In this document: in pieces, positions 21,119 through 30,680 of the stretch | Numbering within the stretch: the stretch's first letter is position 1 | How the letters are laid out: every line of letters starts with the position of its first letter | Source: SAR92 bacterium MED-G29 | Lineage (GTDB): Bacteria > Pseudomonadota > Gammaproteobacteria > Pseudomonadales > Porticoccaceae | DNA: 64,000 bases | Assembly: GCA_002457245.1 (NCBI GenBank) | Contig: NTJY01000001.1 | Location: 32,030-96,029, forward strand | Reading direction: 5' to 3' | Notes under the pieces: generated by a model | Databases searched by the model: none | Seen by the model: only the letters and a program-made list of their open reading frames with translations | Told to the model about the DNA's origin: nothing | Program-made: the position numbers and the translations under genes

Positions 21119-22060
21119 TTGGGTCGGAGAAGGAACAGTGGTCGAAACGTAAATGGTATTCTTTTATTAGATAAGCCCGCCGGAATATCATCAAATCATG
21201 CTCTTCAGCGAGTCAAATCTTTATACCATGCAAGCAAAGCTGGACACACAGGTAGCCTTGATCCCCTCGCAACAGGTGTACTCCCAATATGTTTGGGAGA
21301 GGCAACAAAATTTAGCCAATTCTTACTAGATTCAGATAAACGCTATGTAAGTACTTTTATTCTGGGAGTTGCTACTGATACTGGCGACAGTGATGGCGAG
21401 GTGCTTGATGTAAAGGATGCCTCCAATATAACTGAGGGGCAAGTTGAACTTGCAATTGAAGGCTTCAAGGGAGACATTAAACAAGTACCATCTATGTATT
21501 CTGCCCTAAAGCATAATGGACAACCGCTCCATAGATTGGCTAGAAAAGGCATTACTATCGATAGAGAGCCCAGAGATATTACAGTTTTTCAATATCAGGT
21601 CTTAGATTTTAGATCTGGTTCCAAAGCTGAGTTAGATGTTGAGGTCCATGTTAGTAAAGGAACTTACGTTAGAAGCTTGGCTGAGGATCTGGGAGCCATT
21701 ATCGGCTGTGGTGCTCATGTAGGCTCATTACGTCGTCATCTAGCCGGCCCTTTTAATGATAGCCAGTGCGTCACTTTAGAGGATCTGAGCAGACTGCGGG
21801 AGAATGACCCTTCAAATCTTGATGGTTTATTAAAGCCCATGGATATCGCGGTCGCAGACTTTATGGCAGTAGAATTATCATCTAATGTCTCTGAATATTT
21901 TCAGTTAGGGCAAGCAGTAATGTCAAATCAAGCCTTTCGTAATGGTCAAGAAGGAGATATAGTGCGCGTCTTTCGACAAGATGGCAGTTTTTTGGGAATT
22001 GGTGAGGTGACTAGAGACGGTCAAGTAGCTCCAAAAAGACTTGTAGTAGGGGTCACGTGA
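21119..22060 (+). CDS. truB: tRNA pseudouridine(55) synthase
   Basis: TruB makes pseudouridine-55 in the T loop of tRNAs. The N-terminal NGILLLDKPAGISSN and the catalytic segment GHTGSLDPLATGVLPICLG (catalytic Asp in SLDPLA) are intact, followed by KRYV, KGTYVRSLAEDLG and a C-terminal PUA-like region. It is 313 residues. The start codon is TTG at 21119; an AAAGGA sequence overlapping the end of rbfA supplies the ribosome-binding site at about 9 nt. Confidence 0.96.
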   Translation: MGRRRNSGRNVNGILLLDKPAGISSNHALQRVKSLYHASKAGHTGSLDPLATGVLPICLGEATKFSQFLLDSDKRYVSTFILGVATDTGDSDGEVLDVKDASNITEGQVELAIEGFKGDIKQVPSMYSALKHNGQPLHRLARKGITIDREPRDITVFQYQVLDFRSGSKAELDVEVHVSKGTYVRSLAEDLGAIIGCGAHVGSLRRHLAGPFNDSQCVTLEDLSRLRENDPSNLDGLLKPMDIAVADFMAVELSSNVSEYFQLGQAVMSNQAFRNGQEGDIVRVFRQDGSFLGIGEVTRDGQVAPKRLVVGVT

Positions 22061-22156
22061 CTTGTTCATCCACTAGCGAAAATAATATTTAGCACTTCGT
22101 AAATAAACTTTTGAAAAGTTGTTTAGGATTTAGAATTCAGTTTTAGGATGTCTGTA

Positions 22157-22196
22157 AATATGCGCGGGCAAACCTGATTTTTTTAACACGCATATT
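22157..22196 (+). promoter_or_regulatory. Hairpin in the rpsO 5' UTR, candidate S15 operator
   Basis: An 8-bp inverted repeat AATATGCG (22157-22164) / CGCATATT (22189-22196) encloses a 24-nt loop. Its 3' arm ends exactly where the rpsO ribosome-binding site GGAG (22197-22200) begins, 9 nt before the ATG. rpsO mRNAs in bacteria are commonly autoregulated by S15 binding near the start site; this element is positioned for that role. The structure is seen, the function is inferred. Confidence 0.5.
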
Positions 22197-22209
22197 GGAG
22201 TATTAAATC

Positions 22210-22479
22210 ATGGCACTAAGTGCAGAAGAAAAAGCCGCAATCGTGGCAGAGCATGCTACCTGCGAAAATGATACAGGTTCCCCTGAAGTACAGGTAGCTT
22301 TGCTAACCGTAAACATAAATAAGCTTCAAAGCCATTTTGGCGATCATAAGAAAGACCACCATTCTCGAAGGGGCCTTATTAGAATGGTTAATCAGCGTCG
22401 TAAATTACTTGACTATTTAAAGAGCAAGAATATCGAACGATATGGTCAGTTGATTAAAAAGCTTGGTTTACGCCGATAG
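22210..22479 (+). CDS. rpsO: 30S ribosomal protein S15
   Basis: S15 binds the central domain of 16S rRNA early in 30S assembly. It is 89 residues and matches throughout: [12 protein letters not shown], the H..DHHSRRGL rRNA-binding segment, and the final [18 protein letters not shown] ribosome-binding site sits 9 nt upstream. pnp follows, as in nearly all Gammaproteobacteria. Confidence 0.98.
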   Translation: MALSAEEKAAIVAEHATCENDTGSPEVQVALLTVNINKLQSHFGDHKKDHHSRRGLIRMVNQRRKLLDYLKSKNIERYGQLIKKLGLRR

Positions 22480-22492
22480 GTATTTGTACTGA

Positions 22493-22509
22493 GGCCCCTC
22501 TTAGGGGCT
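22493..22509 (+). terminator. Weak terminator-like hairpin after rpsO
   Basis: GGCCCCT (22493-22499), loop CTT, AGGGGCT (22503-22509), followed by GAATTTATTA, a poor U-tract. It corresponds in position to the leaky rpsO terminator of E. coli that allows readthrough into pnp. Confidence 0.55.
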
Positions 22510-22568
22510 GAATTTATTATGAATACATAACACAAATGGTCCACTTTGATTATCTGAGTTAATGCTGA

Positions 22569-22614
22569 TCGAGTTACTTATAACGATCTGACTAGGTCGT
22601 TATAAGTAACCCGA
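22569..22614 (+). promoter_or_regulatory. Long pnp leader stem-loop, likely RNase III substrate
   Basis: A perfect 14-bp inverted repeat, GTTACTTATAACGA (22573-22586) and TCGTTATAAGTAAC (22597-22610), has a 10-nt loop. Beyond one A-C mismatch it continues with TCG/CGA. This gives a helix of about 17 bp, 60 nt before the pnp ATG. In E. coli a long leader helix at this place is cut by RNase III and then destabilised by PNPase, giving autoregulation. The helix is seen directly; the regulation is inferred from the homologous locus. Confidence 0.7.
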
Positions 22615-22673
22615 GCAGCCAACCTTCAGAAATTTTTAGGGACGCTATAAGGTAAAATTAAAAAGGTAAAATT

Positions 22674-24815
22674 ATGAATCCTTTAATAAAAAAGTTTAAA
22701 TATGGTAATCATACCGTCACGTTGGAAACTGGTCGAATTGCTCGGCAGGCAACCGGTGCAGTTTTGTGCTCTATTGACGATACGGCGGTTTTATGTACCG
22801 TAGTTGGAGCTAGGGAAGCGAAAGCGGGAATGGATTTTTTCCCTCTAGGAGTCCACTACATTGAGAAGGCTTACGCTGCTGGAAAAATACCTGGTGGATT
22901 CTTCAAGCGTGAAGGTCGACCTAACGAAAAAGAAACCCTAACCTCACGTTTGATTGATCGTCCAATTAGGCCATTATTTCCTAATGGATTTAAAAATGAG
23001 GTTCAAGTTGTGTGCACCGTTGTATCTGCTGAAAAAAATATAGATCCAGACATTGCAGCTATGATTGGCACATCAGCAGCACTTTCTATATCAGGCATTC
23101 CATTCAACGGTCCAATCGGCGGCGCGCGAGTTGGTTATTCGGAAGATTCTGGATATTTATTGAACCCCACCTACAGTGAGCTAGTGGATTCAGCTCTAGA
23201 TATGGTCGTAGCTGGAACTAAAGATGCTGTCCTTATGGTTGAATCAGAAGCAAATGAGTTATCTGAAGATATTATGTTAGGTGGAGTTTTGTTCGCGCAT
23301 CAGGAAATGCAGTCAGTGATTAATGTTATTGAGCAACTGGCAGATGAAGCTGGCAAGCCTCAATGGGATTGGCAGGGTGAAACAGAAAATACTGAGCTTA
23401 AAAATGCTTTGGAAAATCTGGTTGGAGCTGACGTTGATGCAGCTTATCAGGTCGTTGAAAAACAAGACCGAGTCGCTAGTGTTAACGATTTACGTGATCG
23501 AGCTTTCGATGCTCTCGTTTCAGATGACGGCGTAACTGAAGAAGATGTCAAAGATGCGTTTAAGAAACTTGAAAAGAAGGTTGTCAGAGGTAGGATTATT
23601 CGTGGAGAACCACGAATTGATGGACGAGATACAAAGACGGTGCGTGGTATTAATGTTGAGGTAGGTATTCTGCCAAAGGTTCACGGATCTTCATTATTTA
23701 CTCGAGGCGAAACACAAGCCGTTGTTGCAGCAACATTGGGCTCAACCCGCGATGCTCAGATGATTGATGCATTAGAGGGCCGCAAAGATGATCCATTTAT
23801 GCTGCACTACAATTTCCCGCCTTACTCGGTAGGTGAGTGTGGTCGGATAGGTTTCACAAGTCGGCGTGAAGTGGGTCATGGGCGTCTTGCTCGTCGAGGC
23901 ATCAACGCAGTCTTGCCAAGCCCAGAAGACTTCCCTTATGCGATGCGTGTAGTGTCAGAAATTACAGAGTCAAATGGTTCAAGCTCTATGGCATCAGTTT
24001 GTGGGTCAAGTTTAGCGCTTATGGACGCTGGAGTTCCTTTGAAAGCGCCAGTAGCTGGTATCGCGATGGGTCTTGTTAAAGAGGATGAAGGGTTTGCTGT
24101 CCTGACTGATATTTTAGGTGACGAAGATCATCTTGGTGATATGGACTTTAAGGTGGCTGGAACTGCTACTGGTATTACAGCCCTGCAAATGGATATCAAA
24201 ATAGAGGGTATTACTGAAGAGATAATGGAGATTGCCTTGGAGCAAGCTATGGATGCTCGGCTGCATATTCTTGAGGAAATGAATAAAGTTCTCGAAAAAG
24301 GTAGGGATGAAGTAGCAGAAACCGCTCCTCGGATGGGAGTCATGCAGATCGACTCTGATAAAATTCGTGATGTGATTGGCAAGGGTGGGGCAACTATAAG
24401 GGGCCTTTGTGAGGATCATAACTCGACCATTGATATTACTGATGATGGAGCGGTAAAAATCTACTCAGAAGATACTGATAGTCTAAACTCTGCAATGGAT
24501 GCAATTAAGGCTATTGTTGCTGATCCTGAGCCAGGTACTATTTACGATGGAAAGGTTGTACGAATTGTAGATTTCGGAGCTTTTGTTAACTTCATGCCAG
24601 GGACAGACGGTTTGGTTCACATCTCTCAAATAGCTCAAGAGCGTGTCGCTAAGGTCACTGATTATCTTACTGAGGGGCAGGATGTGAGGGTCAAAGTCAC
24701 TGAGATTGATAACCGCGGTAGAGTTAAGCTGTCTATTAAGGAAGCGCAGATAGAAGAAGGCACGGTTCCTGAAGCTACCCCAGCTGATTCTGAGTCGACC
24801 GATAAAGAGTTATAG
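22674..24815 (+). CDS. pnp: Polyribonucleotide nucleotidyltransferase (PNPase)
   Basis: PNPase is a phosphorolytic 3'-5' exoribonuclease of the RNA degradosome. It is 713 residues. It has two RNase PH domains (about 10-225 and 315-545) joined by an alpha-helical domain. The active region of the second contains TRGETQAVV and GEGRKDD-like residues ([18 protein letters not shown] shown only by ends EGRKDD and FPPYS). A KH domain ([15 protein letters not shown]) and a C-terminal S1 domain ([13 protein letters not shown]) follow. Preceded by its leader hairpin; rpsO is upstream. Confidence 0.98.
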   Translation: MNPLIKKFKYGNHTVTLETGRIARQATGAVLCSIDDTAVLCTVVGAREAKAGMDFFPLGVHYIEKAYAAGKIPGGFFKREGRPNEKETLTSRLIDRPIRPLFPNGFKNEVQVVCTVVSAEKNIDPDIAAMIGTSAALSISGIPFNGPIGGARVGYSEDSGYLLNPTYSELVDSALDMVVAGTKDAVLMVESEANELSEDIMLGGVLFAHQEMQSVINVIEQLADEAGKPQWDWQGETENTELKNALENLVGADVDAAYQVVEKQDRVASVNDLRDRAFDALVSDDGVTEEDVKDAFKKLEKKVVRGRIIRGEPRIDGRDTKTVRGINVEVGILPKVHGSSLFTRGETQAVVAATLGSTRDAQMIDALEGRKDDPFMLHYNFPPYSVGECGRIGFTSRREVGHGRLARRGINAVLPSPEDFPYAMRVVSEITESNGSSSMASVCGSSLALMDAGVPLKAPVAGIAMGLVKEDEGFAVLTDILGDEDHLGDMDFKVAGTATGITALQMDIKIEGITEEIMEIALEQAMDARLHILEEMNKVLEKGRDEVAETAPRMGVMQIDSDKIRDVIGKGGATIRGLCEDHNSTIDITDDGAVKIYSEDTDSLNSAMDAIKAIVADPEPGTIYDGKVVRIVDFGAFVNFMPGTDGLVHISQIAQERVAKVTDYLTEGQDVRVKVTEIDNRGRVKLSIKEAQIEEGTVPEATPADSESTDKEL

Positions 24816-24821
24816 GAATAA

Positions 24822-24877
24822 GACTGTCTAGATTATGTCTTCGGTATAGCCGAAGGCTTAATCTATGGGAGACAGTC
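24822..24877. other. Long imperfect hairpin between convergent pnp and recN
   Basis: Nested complementary blocks fold into one long hairpin: GACTGTCT/AGACAGTC (24822-24829, 24870-24877), AGATTA/TAATCT, and TTCGG/CCGAA around a TATAG loop. No T-run follows in either direction, so it is not a standard terminator. It may act as a 3'-end barrier or processing site for pnp mRNA, recN mRNA or both. Confidence 0.55.
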
Positions 24878-24897
24878 CGGTCTAATGCTAAGATCTT

Positions 24898-26574
24898 TTA
24901 TGCTGAAGCTAGGTCTAGGAGCTCTGATGCGCTGGATAGTGTTTGTTGGGTAATTTTTGCACCACCTAGCATCCTTGCGAGTTCCTTGATCCTTTGCTTT
25001 TTATTGAGTGGCATCATCAGAGATAAAGAATTATCTTTCTCAATGGTCTTACTTGATAAGTAGTGGTGGTCGGCATGAGCGGCTACTTGGGGCTGATGCG
25101 TGACGCTGATTACTTGGCCGCCATTCTCTCCTAACTTCTTAAGAAGCTGGCCAACCACATCAGCTGTTCGCCCACCAATGCCAACATCGACTTCATCAAA
25201 AACAAGGGTTGGTATTTTCGAGTGGCCTGCCGCGACAACATTGATTGCTAAGCTTACCCTAGAAAGCTCACCTCCGGACGCAACTTTTGCGATAGATTTA
25301 TGTGATTGCCCCGGTGTAGTTGTTAGAAGAAATTCAATATTTTCAAGACCATGCTCTCTAAAATCATCCTCCAAGAGAGGACTTAGTTCTATAGATATTT
25401 CTGCTCCCTCCATGGACAGGCGTGCCAGCTGCTCATTGATTTCTTTTGACATAGATTTTGCAGATTTTTCCCGCTGCACCGACAACTTTTTTGCTGATAA
25501 TTTGTAATTTTGGCTGTGGCGGCTAAGCTCCTGAGTAAGAGTATTAATATTTTCATTGCCATCAACCAAAGTTTTTAGTTCCTTTCGGAGGGTCTGTTTT
25601 TTTAAAAGCAATTGGTCTGGATTAATACGATGTTTACGCGCTAGTTGAAAAATATCAGATAGCTCCTCCTCAACGATATGAAGTCTTTGAGGATCAGCTT
25701 CAAATCGATCAATATGATGCTGAATTTCATTAATAGCTTCCTCCACCTGAATTAACCCATTTTGAAGAAGTTCTTGTGTTATGTTCAGAGCTTCAGGTTT
25801 ATATTTCATATCGCCTAGGATTGAAAGCGCTTGATTTAGACTATCCCTCAAGTTAGAACTCTCTGATTGGTCACAAATTCGGAGCAATGAATGACTGTCC
25901 TTGACGATCTGATCCGCATTGGCCAATGTTTGTTGCTCCTCCTCTAATGTTTTTATGTGATCTGGAGAAACGTTCGCTAGATCAAGCTCATTAACTTGAA
26001 ATGTTAGTAATTCTTTTCTTTCCTCTAGTTCATCTGCACGCTTGGTTAACTCGTTTAGTGCATCATTAGTTTGTTTCCAATGTGTGAAGTCACTTTTTAC
26101 GTTTCCTGCTAATTTTTCCGCCTCCCCATACTCATCGAGAAGACGTCGGTGAGTGCTTCTCCTCAGTAGAGACTGATGTTCGTGTTGGCTATGTATATCA
26201 GTCAGCATTTCTCCTAATTCTTTCAGTTGTGTCATCGTGCTTGGCTGGCCATTGATATAGCCTCGGGATCTTCCCTCTTTTGTATATATTCGTCTGATTA
26301 TGCAGTTAATATCAGAGTCAATACTGTTCGCCATAAGCCAATTTTTCGCATTGTTATTCATTGAAACGTCAAATGTAGCGCTAATTTCTGCTCGATCTTT
26401 ACCATGACGTATGGTTTCTATATCAGCTCTATCACCAAGTGCCATCGCTAAAGCGTCAAGCACTAACGACTTACCTGCACCGGTCTCACCAGTAATTGCA
26501 GTTGTCCCAGAATCGAAGTCTATTTCGAGAGCCTCTACAAGGGTGTAGTTACTGATATTTATCGAAAGAAGCAA
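24898..26574 (-). CDS. recN: DNA repair protein RecN
   Basis: RecN is an SMC-like ATPase acting early in double-strand-break repair. It is 558 residues. The N-terminal half carries Walker A GETGAGKS in the segment TAITGETGAGKSLVLDA, a long coiled-coil region (about 150-370) follows, and the C-terminal half contains the ABC signature KVASGGELSRVSLAI and Walker B TLVFDEVDVGIGG. The first codon appears to be TTG (26574), which aligns with the family start LTISNF-like (LSINISNYTLVEALEIDF cited by its ends). No clear ribosome-binding site or LexA box was seen upstream. It diverges from grpE, a widespread arrangement. Confidence 0.95.
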   Translation of the reverse strand: MLLSINISNYTLVEALEIDFDSGTTAITGETGAGKSLVLDALAMALGDRADIETIRHGKDRAEISATFDVSMNNNAKNWLMANSIDSDINCIIRRIYTKEGRSRGYINGQPSTMTQLKELGEMLTDIHSQHEHQSLLRRSTHRRLLDEYGEAEKLAGNVKSDFTHWKQTNDALNELTKRADELEERKELLTFQVNELDLANVSPDHIKTLEEEQQTLANADQIVKDSHSLLRICDQSESSNLRDSLNQALSILGDMKYKPEALNITQELLQNGLIQVEEAINEIQHHIDRFEADPQRLHIVEEELSDIFQLARKHRINPDQLLLKKQTLRKELKTLVDGNENINTLTQELSRHSQNYKLSAKKLSVQREKSAKSMSKEINEQLARLSMEGAEISIELSPLLEDDFREHGLENIEFLLTTTPGQSHKSIAKVASGGELSRVSLAINVVAAGHSKIPTLVFDEVDVGIGGRTADVVGQLLKKLGENGGQVISVTHQPQVAAHADHHYLSSKTIEKDNSLSLMMPLNKKQRIKELARMLGGAKITQQTLSSASELLDLASA

Positions 26575-26633
26575 TTTGTAATACCAATCATTTATAAAAA
26601 ATCTTATTAGTAAATAATTTACTTAAGGCAATG

Positions 26634-26661
26634 CTTGAAACTCGTAAGAATGTCCCCATAT
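26634..26661 (+). promoter_or_regulatory. Sigma32 heat-shock promoter of grpE
   Basis: CTTGAAA (26634-26640), a 13-nt spacer, and CCCCATAT (26654-26661) match the sigma32 (RpoH) consensus CTTGAA-N13/14-CCCCATnT essentially perfectly. The predicted start is near 26668, giving a leader of about 80 nt before grpE. Confidence 0.9.
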
Positions 26662-26748
26662 GTAGCGATAGGGTAAAGGTAAGTAACCGTTGAATCAATA
26701 AACTTAAGAGTCCATGCGGATCGACAGAATGAACTAGAGGTATGAAGC

Positions 26749-27330
26749 ATGCAAGATGAAGTAGGTGGAGATGAGAAAAAATCTGACAGTGATGCAAATG
26801 ACCTTGGTAAGGTTGATGATAAAGCTCAAACTGATGAAGAGATTGCAGCGGAACTCTTAGCCGAAAATGAATTGACTGAAACTGAAGAACTGCAAGAGCA
26901 GGTGAGCAAGGCCAATGAACAAGTACTAAGGGTCCAGGCCGAGATGCAAAATGTTCGCAGGCGTGCCGAGCGAGATGTGGGTAATGCGCACAAATTTGCT
27001 TTGGAAAAATTTGCAGGTGATTTACTGCCAGTGGTAGACAATTTGGAGCGGGCATTAGGAACCATTAGTGCTGAGGATGAGACTCAAAAAGCAGTTTCAA
27101 CTGGGTTAGAGCTCACTCTAAAGTCTTTTATAGAAGTTTTGGAAAAGTTCAAAATTGAGGCAATTGATCCCAGCGGGCAACCATTTGATGCTGAGCTTCA
27201 TCAAGCTGTAAGTATGGTACCTAATCCAGATTTAGAGCCAAATACAGTGATGGATGTTTTCCAAAAAGGGTATACCTTGAACGGTCGTTTAGTCCGCCCG
27301 GCAATGGTTGTTGTCTCGCAAGGCAGCTAA
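26749..27330 (+). CDS. grpE: Nucleotide exchange factor GrpE
   Basis: GrpE releases ADP from DnaK. It is 193 residues: a disordered acidic N-terminus (about 1-40), a long dimer-forming helix with coiled-coil heptads (about 45-90, [17 protein letters not shown]), a four-helix bundle segment ([13 protein letters not shown]), and a C-terminal beta domain ([28 protein letters not shown]). AGAGG lies 8 nt before the ATG. It has its own sigma32-type promoter upstream and dnaK follows after 125 nt with a second one. Confidence 0.97.
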   Translation: MQDEVGGDEKKSDSDANDLGKVDDKAQTDEEIAAELLAENELTETEELQEQVSKANEQVLRVQAEMQNVRRRAERDVGNAHKFALEKFAGDLLPVVDNLERALGTISAEDETQKAVSTGLELTLKSFIEVLEKFKIEAIDPSGQPFDAELHQAVSMVPNPDLEPNTVMDVFQKGYTLNGRLVRPAMVVVSQGS

Positions 27331-27358
27331 TTAAATCGCTGGATATAAGGTGCTTAAC

Positions 27359-27386
27359 CTTGAAATTTGTGAATAAGCGCCCATAT
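27359..27386 (+). promoter_or_regulatory. Second sigma32 promoter, in front of dnaK
   Basis: CTTGAAA (27359-27365), a 13-nt spacer and GCCCATAT (27379-27386) match the sigma32 consensus at all but one -10 position. The predicted start near 27393 leaves a leader of about 60 nt. dnaK can thus be induced separately from grpE. Confidence 0.85.
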
Positions 27387-27455
27387 AACCTCTAGGAAAT
27401 AATTTTAAATTAGGGTCGGTGAAAGGCCTGATTACAAGTAACGGAGAAATAAGTA

Positions 27456-29381
27456 ATGGGAAAGATTATCGGTATTGACTTGGGAACCACTAATTCCTGC
27501 GTGTCTGTCCTGGAAGGCGACAAGCCTAAAGTCATCGAAAATTCGGAAGGTGCCAGAACGACTCCCTCAGTAGTTGCATATGCTGAAGATGGAGAGATTT
27601 TAGCTGGTCAGTCTGCCAAGAGGCAGGCCGTAACAAATCCAGAGAATACTGTGTATGCAGTGAAGAGGCTCATTGGACGTCGGTTTGATGACAAAGTCGT
27701 CAAAAAAGATATTGAAATGGTGCCATACAAAATTGTGAAGGCAGACAATGGTGATGCCTGGGTAGAGATCAAGGGTGATAGTAAGGCTGCGCCTCAGATT
27801 TCAGCAGAAATTCTTAAAAAGATGAAGAAAACTGCCGAGGATTATCTTGGGGAAAAGGTTACAGAGGCGGTTATTACCGTTCCAGCTTATTTTAATGACT
27901 CTCAGCGTCAAGCCACAAAAGATGCAGGACGAATTGCGGGATTAGACGTTAAACGAATTATAAATGAGCCAACAGCCGCCGCGCTGGCCTATGGGATCGA
28001 CAAGGCCGCAGGAGACAGAGTTGTCGCTGTTTATGATTTAGGCGGAGGTACCTTTGATATTTCAGTAATTGAGATCGCTGATGTCGATGGTGAAAAACAA
28101 TTTGAAGTGCTGGCTACCAACGGCGACACTTTCCTCGGCGGAGAAGATTTTGATATGCGTTTGATTGAATATCTTTCTGCGGAATTTAAGCAGGAGAGCG
28201 GTATTGATTTGCATAGTGATCCATTGGCGATGCAGCGGCTTAAAGAGGCAGCTGAGAAATCAAAGATTGAACTGTCCTCTAGTCAACAAACAGAGGTCAA
28301 TCTCCCCTATATAACTGCGGATGCGACTGGACCAAAACATTTAGTGGTCAAATTGACTAGAGCCAAATTAGAGTCACTTGTCGAAGATTTAGTAGATCGC
28401 TCATTGGAGCCTCTGAAAATCGCTTTGAAAGATGCTGGTAAATCAACATCAGAAATTGATGAAATTATTCTAGTGGGTGGCCAAACGCGTATGCCGATGG
28501 TTCAAGATAAAGTTACTAATTTCTTTGGAAAAGAGCCTCGCAAAGACGTAAATCCAGATGAAGCAGTTGCCGTTGGTGCAGCTCTTCAGGGTGCTGTTCT
28601 AGCTGGAGACGTTACTGATGTGTTGCTGTTGGATGTGACACCACTGAGTCTTGGTATAGAGACGATGGGCGGTGTCGCCACTCCAGTGATTGAAAAAAAT
28701 ACAACTATCCCTACCAAAAAATCTCAAATTTTTTCTACGGCAGAGGATAATCAGACGGCTGTAACTATCCATGTTGTGCAAGGTGAGCGTAAGCAGGCAA
28801 CTTCGAACAAGTCCTTAGGGAGATTTGATTTGGCAGATATTCCTCCTTCACCGAGAGGGATGCCTCAGATTGAAGTAACCTTTGATATAGATGCCAATGG
28901 TATTTTGAATGTTGGGGCTAAAGATAAGGCAACGGGCAAAGAACAGTCGATTATTATTAAGGCATCATCTGGTTTATCTGATGAAGAGATAGATGCTATG
29001 GTCAAGGACGCGGAGGAAAATGCTGCGGATGACCAAAAGTTTGAAGATTTAGTCCAAGCCAGAAATACGGCTGATGGTTTAGCTCATGCTGCTAAGAAAA
29101 CTTTAGAAGAGGCGGGTGATAAAGCTACTGAAGAAGAAAAGTCAGCTATTGAAGATGGTATAAAGCAGGTAGAAGAAGCTGTTCAGGGTGATGATAAAGA
29201 AGCTATTGATGCTGCCGCGAAGGCTCTTTCTGAAGCCTCCTCCGGACTTGCTCAGAAGATGTATGCTGAGCAGAGTGCATCTGGAGAGCAGGCAGAAGGA
29301 GAACAACCTGCGGGTGATGATGCAATGGACGCAGAGTTTGAAGAAGTAAAGGACGACGACGCCAAAGAAGATAGCAAGTAA
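27456..29381 (+). CDS. dnaK: Chaperone DnaK (Hsp70)
   Basis: DnaK is the ATP-driven Hsp70 chaperone. It is 641 residues. The nucleotide-binding domain contains [12 protein letters not shown], the [10 protein letters not shown] hinge and the [10 protein letters not shown] phosphate loop; the hydrophobic linker [13 protein letters not shown] is followed by the beta-sandwich substrate domain and a helical lid ending in the acidic EEVKDDDA-type tail typical of cytosolic DnaK. An acceptable ribosome-binding site (GGAG) lies upstream. dnaJ follows after a hairpin-containing gap. Confidence 0.98.
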   Translation: MGKIIGIDLGTTNSCVSVLEGDKPKVIENSEGARTTPSVVAYAEDGEILAGQSAKRQAVTNPENTVYAVKRLIGRRFDDKVVKKDIEMVPYKIVKADNGDAWVEIKGDSKAAPQISAEILKKMKKTAEDYLGEKVTEAVITVPAYFNDSQRQATKDAGRIAGLDVKRIINEPTAAALAYGIDKAAGDRVVAVYDLGGGTFDISVIEIADVDGEKQFEVLATNGDTFLGGEDFDMRLIEYLSAEFKQESGIDLHSDPLAMQRLKEAAEKSKIELSSSQQTEVNLPYITADATGPKHLVVKLTRAKLESLVEDLVDRSLEPLKIALKDAGKSTSEIDEIILVGGQTRMPMVQDKVTNFFGKEPRKDVNPDEAVAVGAALQGAVLAGDVTDVLLLDVTPLSLGIETMGGVATPVIEKNTTIPTKKSQIFSTAEDNQTAVTIHVVQGERKQATSNKSLGRFDLADIPPSPRGMPQIEVTFDIDANGILNVGAKDKATGKEQSIIIKASSGLSDEEIDAMVKDAEENAADDQKFEDLVQARNTADGLAHAAKKTLEEAGDKATEEEKSAIEDGIKQVEEAVQGDDKEAIDAAAKALSEASSGLAQKMYAEQSASGEQAEGEQPAGDDAMDAEFEEVKDDDAKEDSK

Positions 29382-29414
29382 GACGCTAGACGAAGTCCTA
29401 CTCGATGATGTTGG

Positions 29415-29460
29415 AGCGCGAAGTTAGCTTTGGGAAATCTTCTAAAGTGAGTGTCGCGCT
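29415..29460 (+). terminator. Attenuating hairpin between dnaK and dnaJ
   Basis: A 7-bp outer stem AGCGCGA (29415-29421) / TCGCGCT (29454-29460) with an inner CTTT/AAAG helix is followed by the pyrimidine-rich TCTTC. It looks like a partial terminator or processing site that lowers dnaJ expression relative to dnaK. Confidence 0.5.
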
Positions 29461-29525
29461 TCTTCATTTAAGGGGATACGTAATAGCTATATCGATAAAA
29501 ATATCGGGTTGGGAAAAAGTTAAGT

Positions 29526-30638
29526 ATGTCTAAGCGAGATTATTACGAAGTTTTAGGAGTTGACAACAGTGCCTCTGACCAAGAAGTAAAGAAGGCATTT
29601 CGCCGCATTGCTATGAAGTATCATCCCGATAGAAATCCGGATGACCAGAAAGCCGAGGAAAAATTCAAGGAAGCTCAGGAAGCATATGAAATTCTTGGGG
29701 ATGCTGAAAAAAAATCAGCCTATGATAGATTTGGCCATGCTGGTGTAGATCAAAATGGTGCGGGTCACTCTGCTGGCGGATTTGGTGATGTGTTCGGTGA
29801 TGTGTTTGGTGATATTTTTGGAGGGGGCCGAGGTCGTGGAGGTCCAGCTCGTGGATCTGACCTGCGTTACGATTTACAACTGAACCTGGAAGATGCTGTT
29901 AAAGGAAAAACAGTCCAAATCGAGGTTCCTACCACTGTTTCTTGTGATGCCTGTAATGGCTCTGGCGCCAGAAAGGGTACGATGCCAGTAACCTGTGATA
30001 CGTGTAACGGGGCTGGTCAAGTAAGGATGTCCCAAGGATTCTTTTCCGTGCAGCAGACTTGCCCAAAGTGTCATGGGCGCGGCAAAATCATTACTGACCC
30101 CTGTGGTGTTTGTCATGGACAAGGTGTAAGAGAGGAACGCAAGACTCTCTCAGTAAAAATTCCCCCTGGAGTTGATACAGGAGACAGAATTCGACTCTCA
30201 GGCAAGGGAGAGGCAGGTCCTCAAGGTGGACCGACAGGTGACTTGTATGTCCAGATGCATGTTAGGGAACATGATATTTTTGCTCGTGACGGTAGTAATT
30301 TACATTGCGAAGTGCCCATTAGTTTTGCTCATTCAGCATTAGGTGGAGAATTAGAAGTTCCTACTTTATCTGGTAAAGTTAAGCTAAAAATTCCTTCAGA
30401 AACTCAGAGTGGTAAACTCTTCCGCTTGCGTGGGAAGGGAGTTTCTCCGGTAAGGGGCGGTCCTCAGGGAGACCTTTTGTGCCGTGTTGTTGTTGAAACG
30501 CCGATAAATTTGAGCAATGAGCAGAGAGAGTTATTAAAGACCTTCGATGAGAGTCTCAGTGGTAAGAGTAAACATTCTCCTCGAAGTAATAACTGGTTTG
30601 ATGGAGTCAAAAAATTCTTCGATAATTTGACTGGTTAA
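29526..30638 (+). CDS. dnaJ: Co-chaperone DnaJ (Hsp40)
   Basis: DnaJ delivers substrates to DnaK and stimulates its ATPase. It is 370 residues with canonical type I layout: J domain with HPD at about 33-35, Gly/Phe-rich region (about 75-110), a zinc-binding domain with four CxxCxGxG repeats ([32 protein letters not shown]), then two C-terminal beta-domains. It is part of the grpE-dnaK-dnaJ cluster, and dapB begins 42 nt later. Confidence 0.98.
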   Translation: MSKRDYYEVLGVDNSASDQEVKKAFRRIAMKYHPDRNPDDQKAEEKFKEAQEAYEILGDAEKKSAYDRFGHAGVDQNGAGHSAGGFGDVFGDVFGDIFGGGRGRGGPARGSDLRYDLQLNLEDAVKGKTVQIEVPTTVSCDACNGSGARKGTMPVTCDTCNGAGQVRMSQGFFSVQQTCPKCHGRGKIITDPCGVCHGQGVREERKTLSVKIPPGVDTGDRIRLSGKGEAGPQGGPTGDLYVQMHVREHDIFARDGSNLHCEVPISFAHSALGGELEVPTLSGKVKLKIPSETQSGKLFRLRGKGVSPVRGGPQGDLLCRVVVETPINLSNEQRELLKTFDESLSGKSKHSPRSNNWFDGVKKFFDNLTG

Positions 30639-30680
30639 ACTTAAAAGACGACAAGTAATTGAGAAAATTAGAGGTTTATT

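Noticed and set aside
26575-26640. LexA (SOS) box upstream of recN
   Set aside because: No CTGT-N8-ACAG pattern was found by eye in the divergent region.
26588-27055. 155-codon minus-strand open frame across the grpE promoter and start
   Set aside because: Translation is low-complexity (His/Leu/Pro-rich) and it overlaps the sigma32 promoter and grpE; it is a shadow frame.
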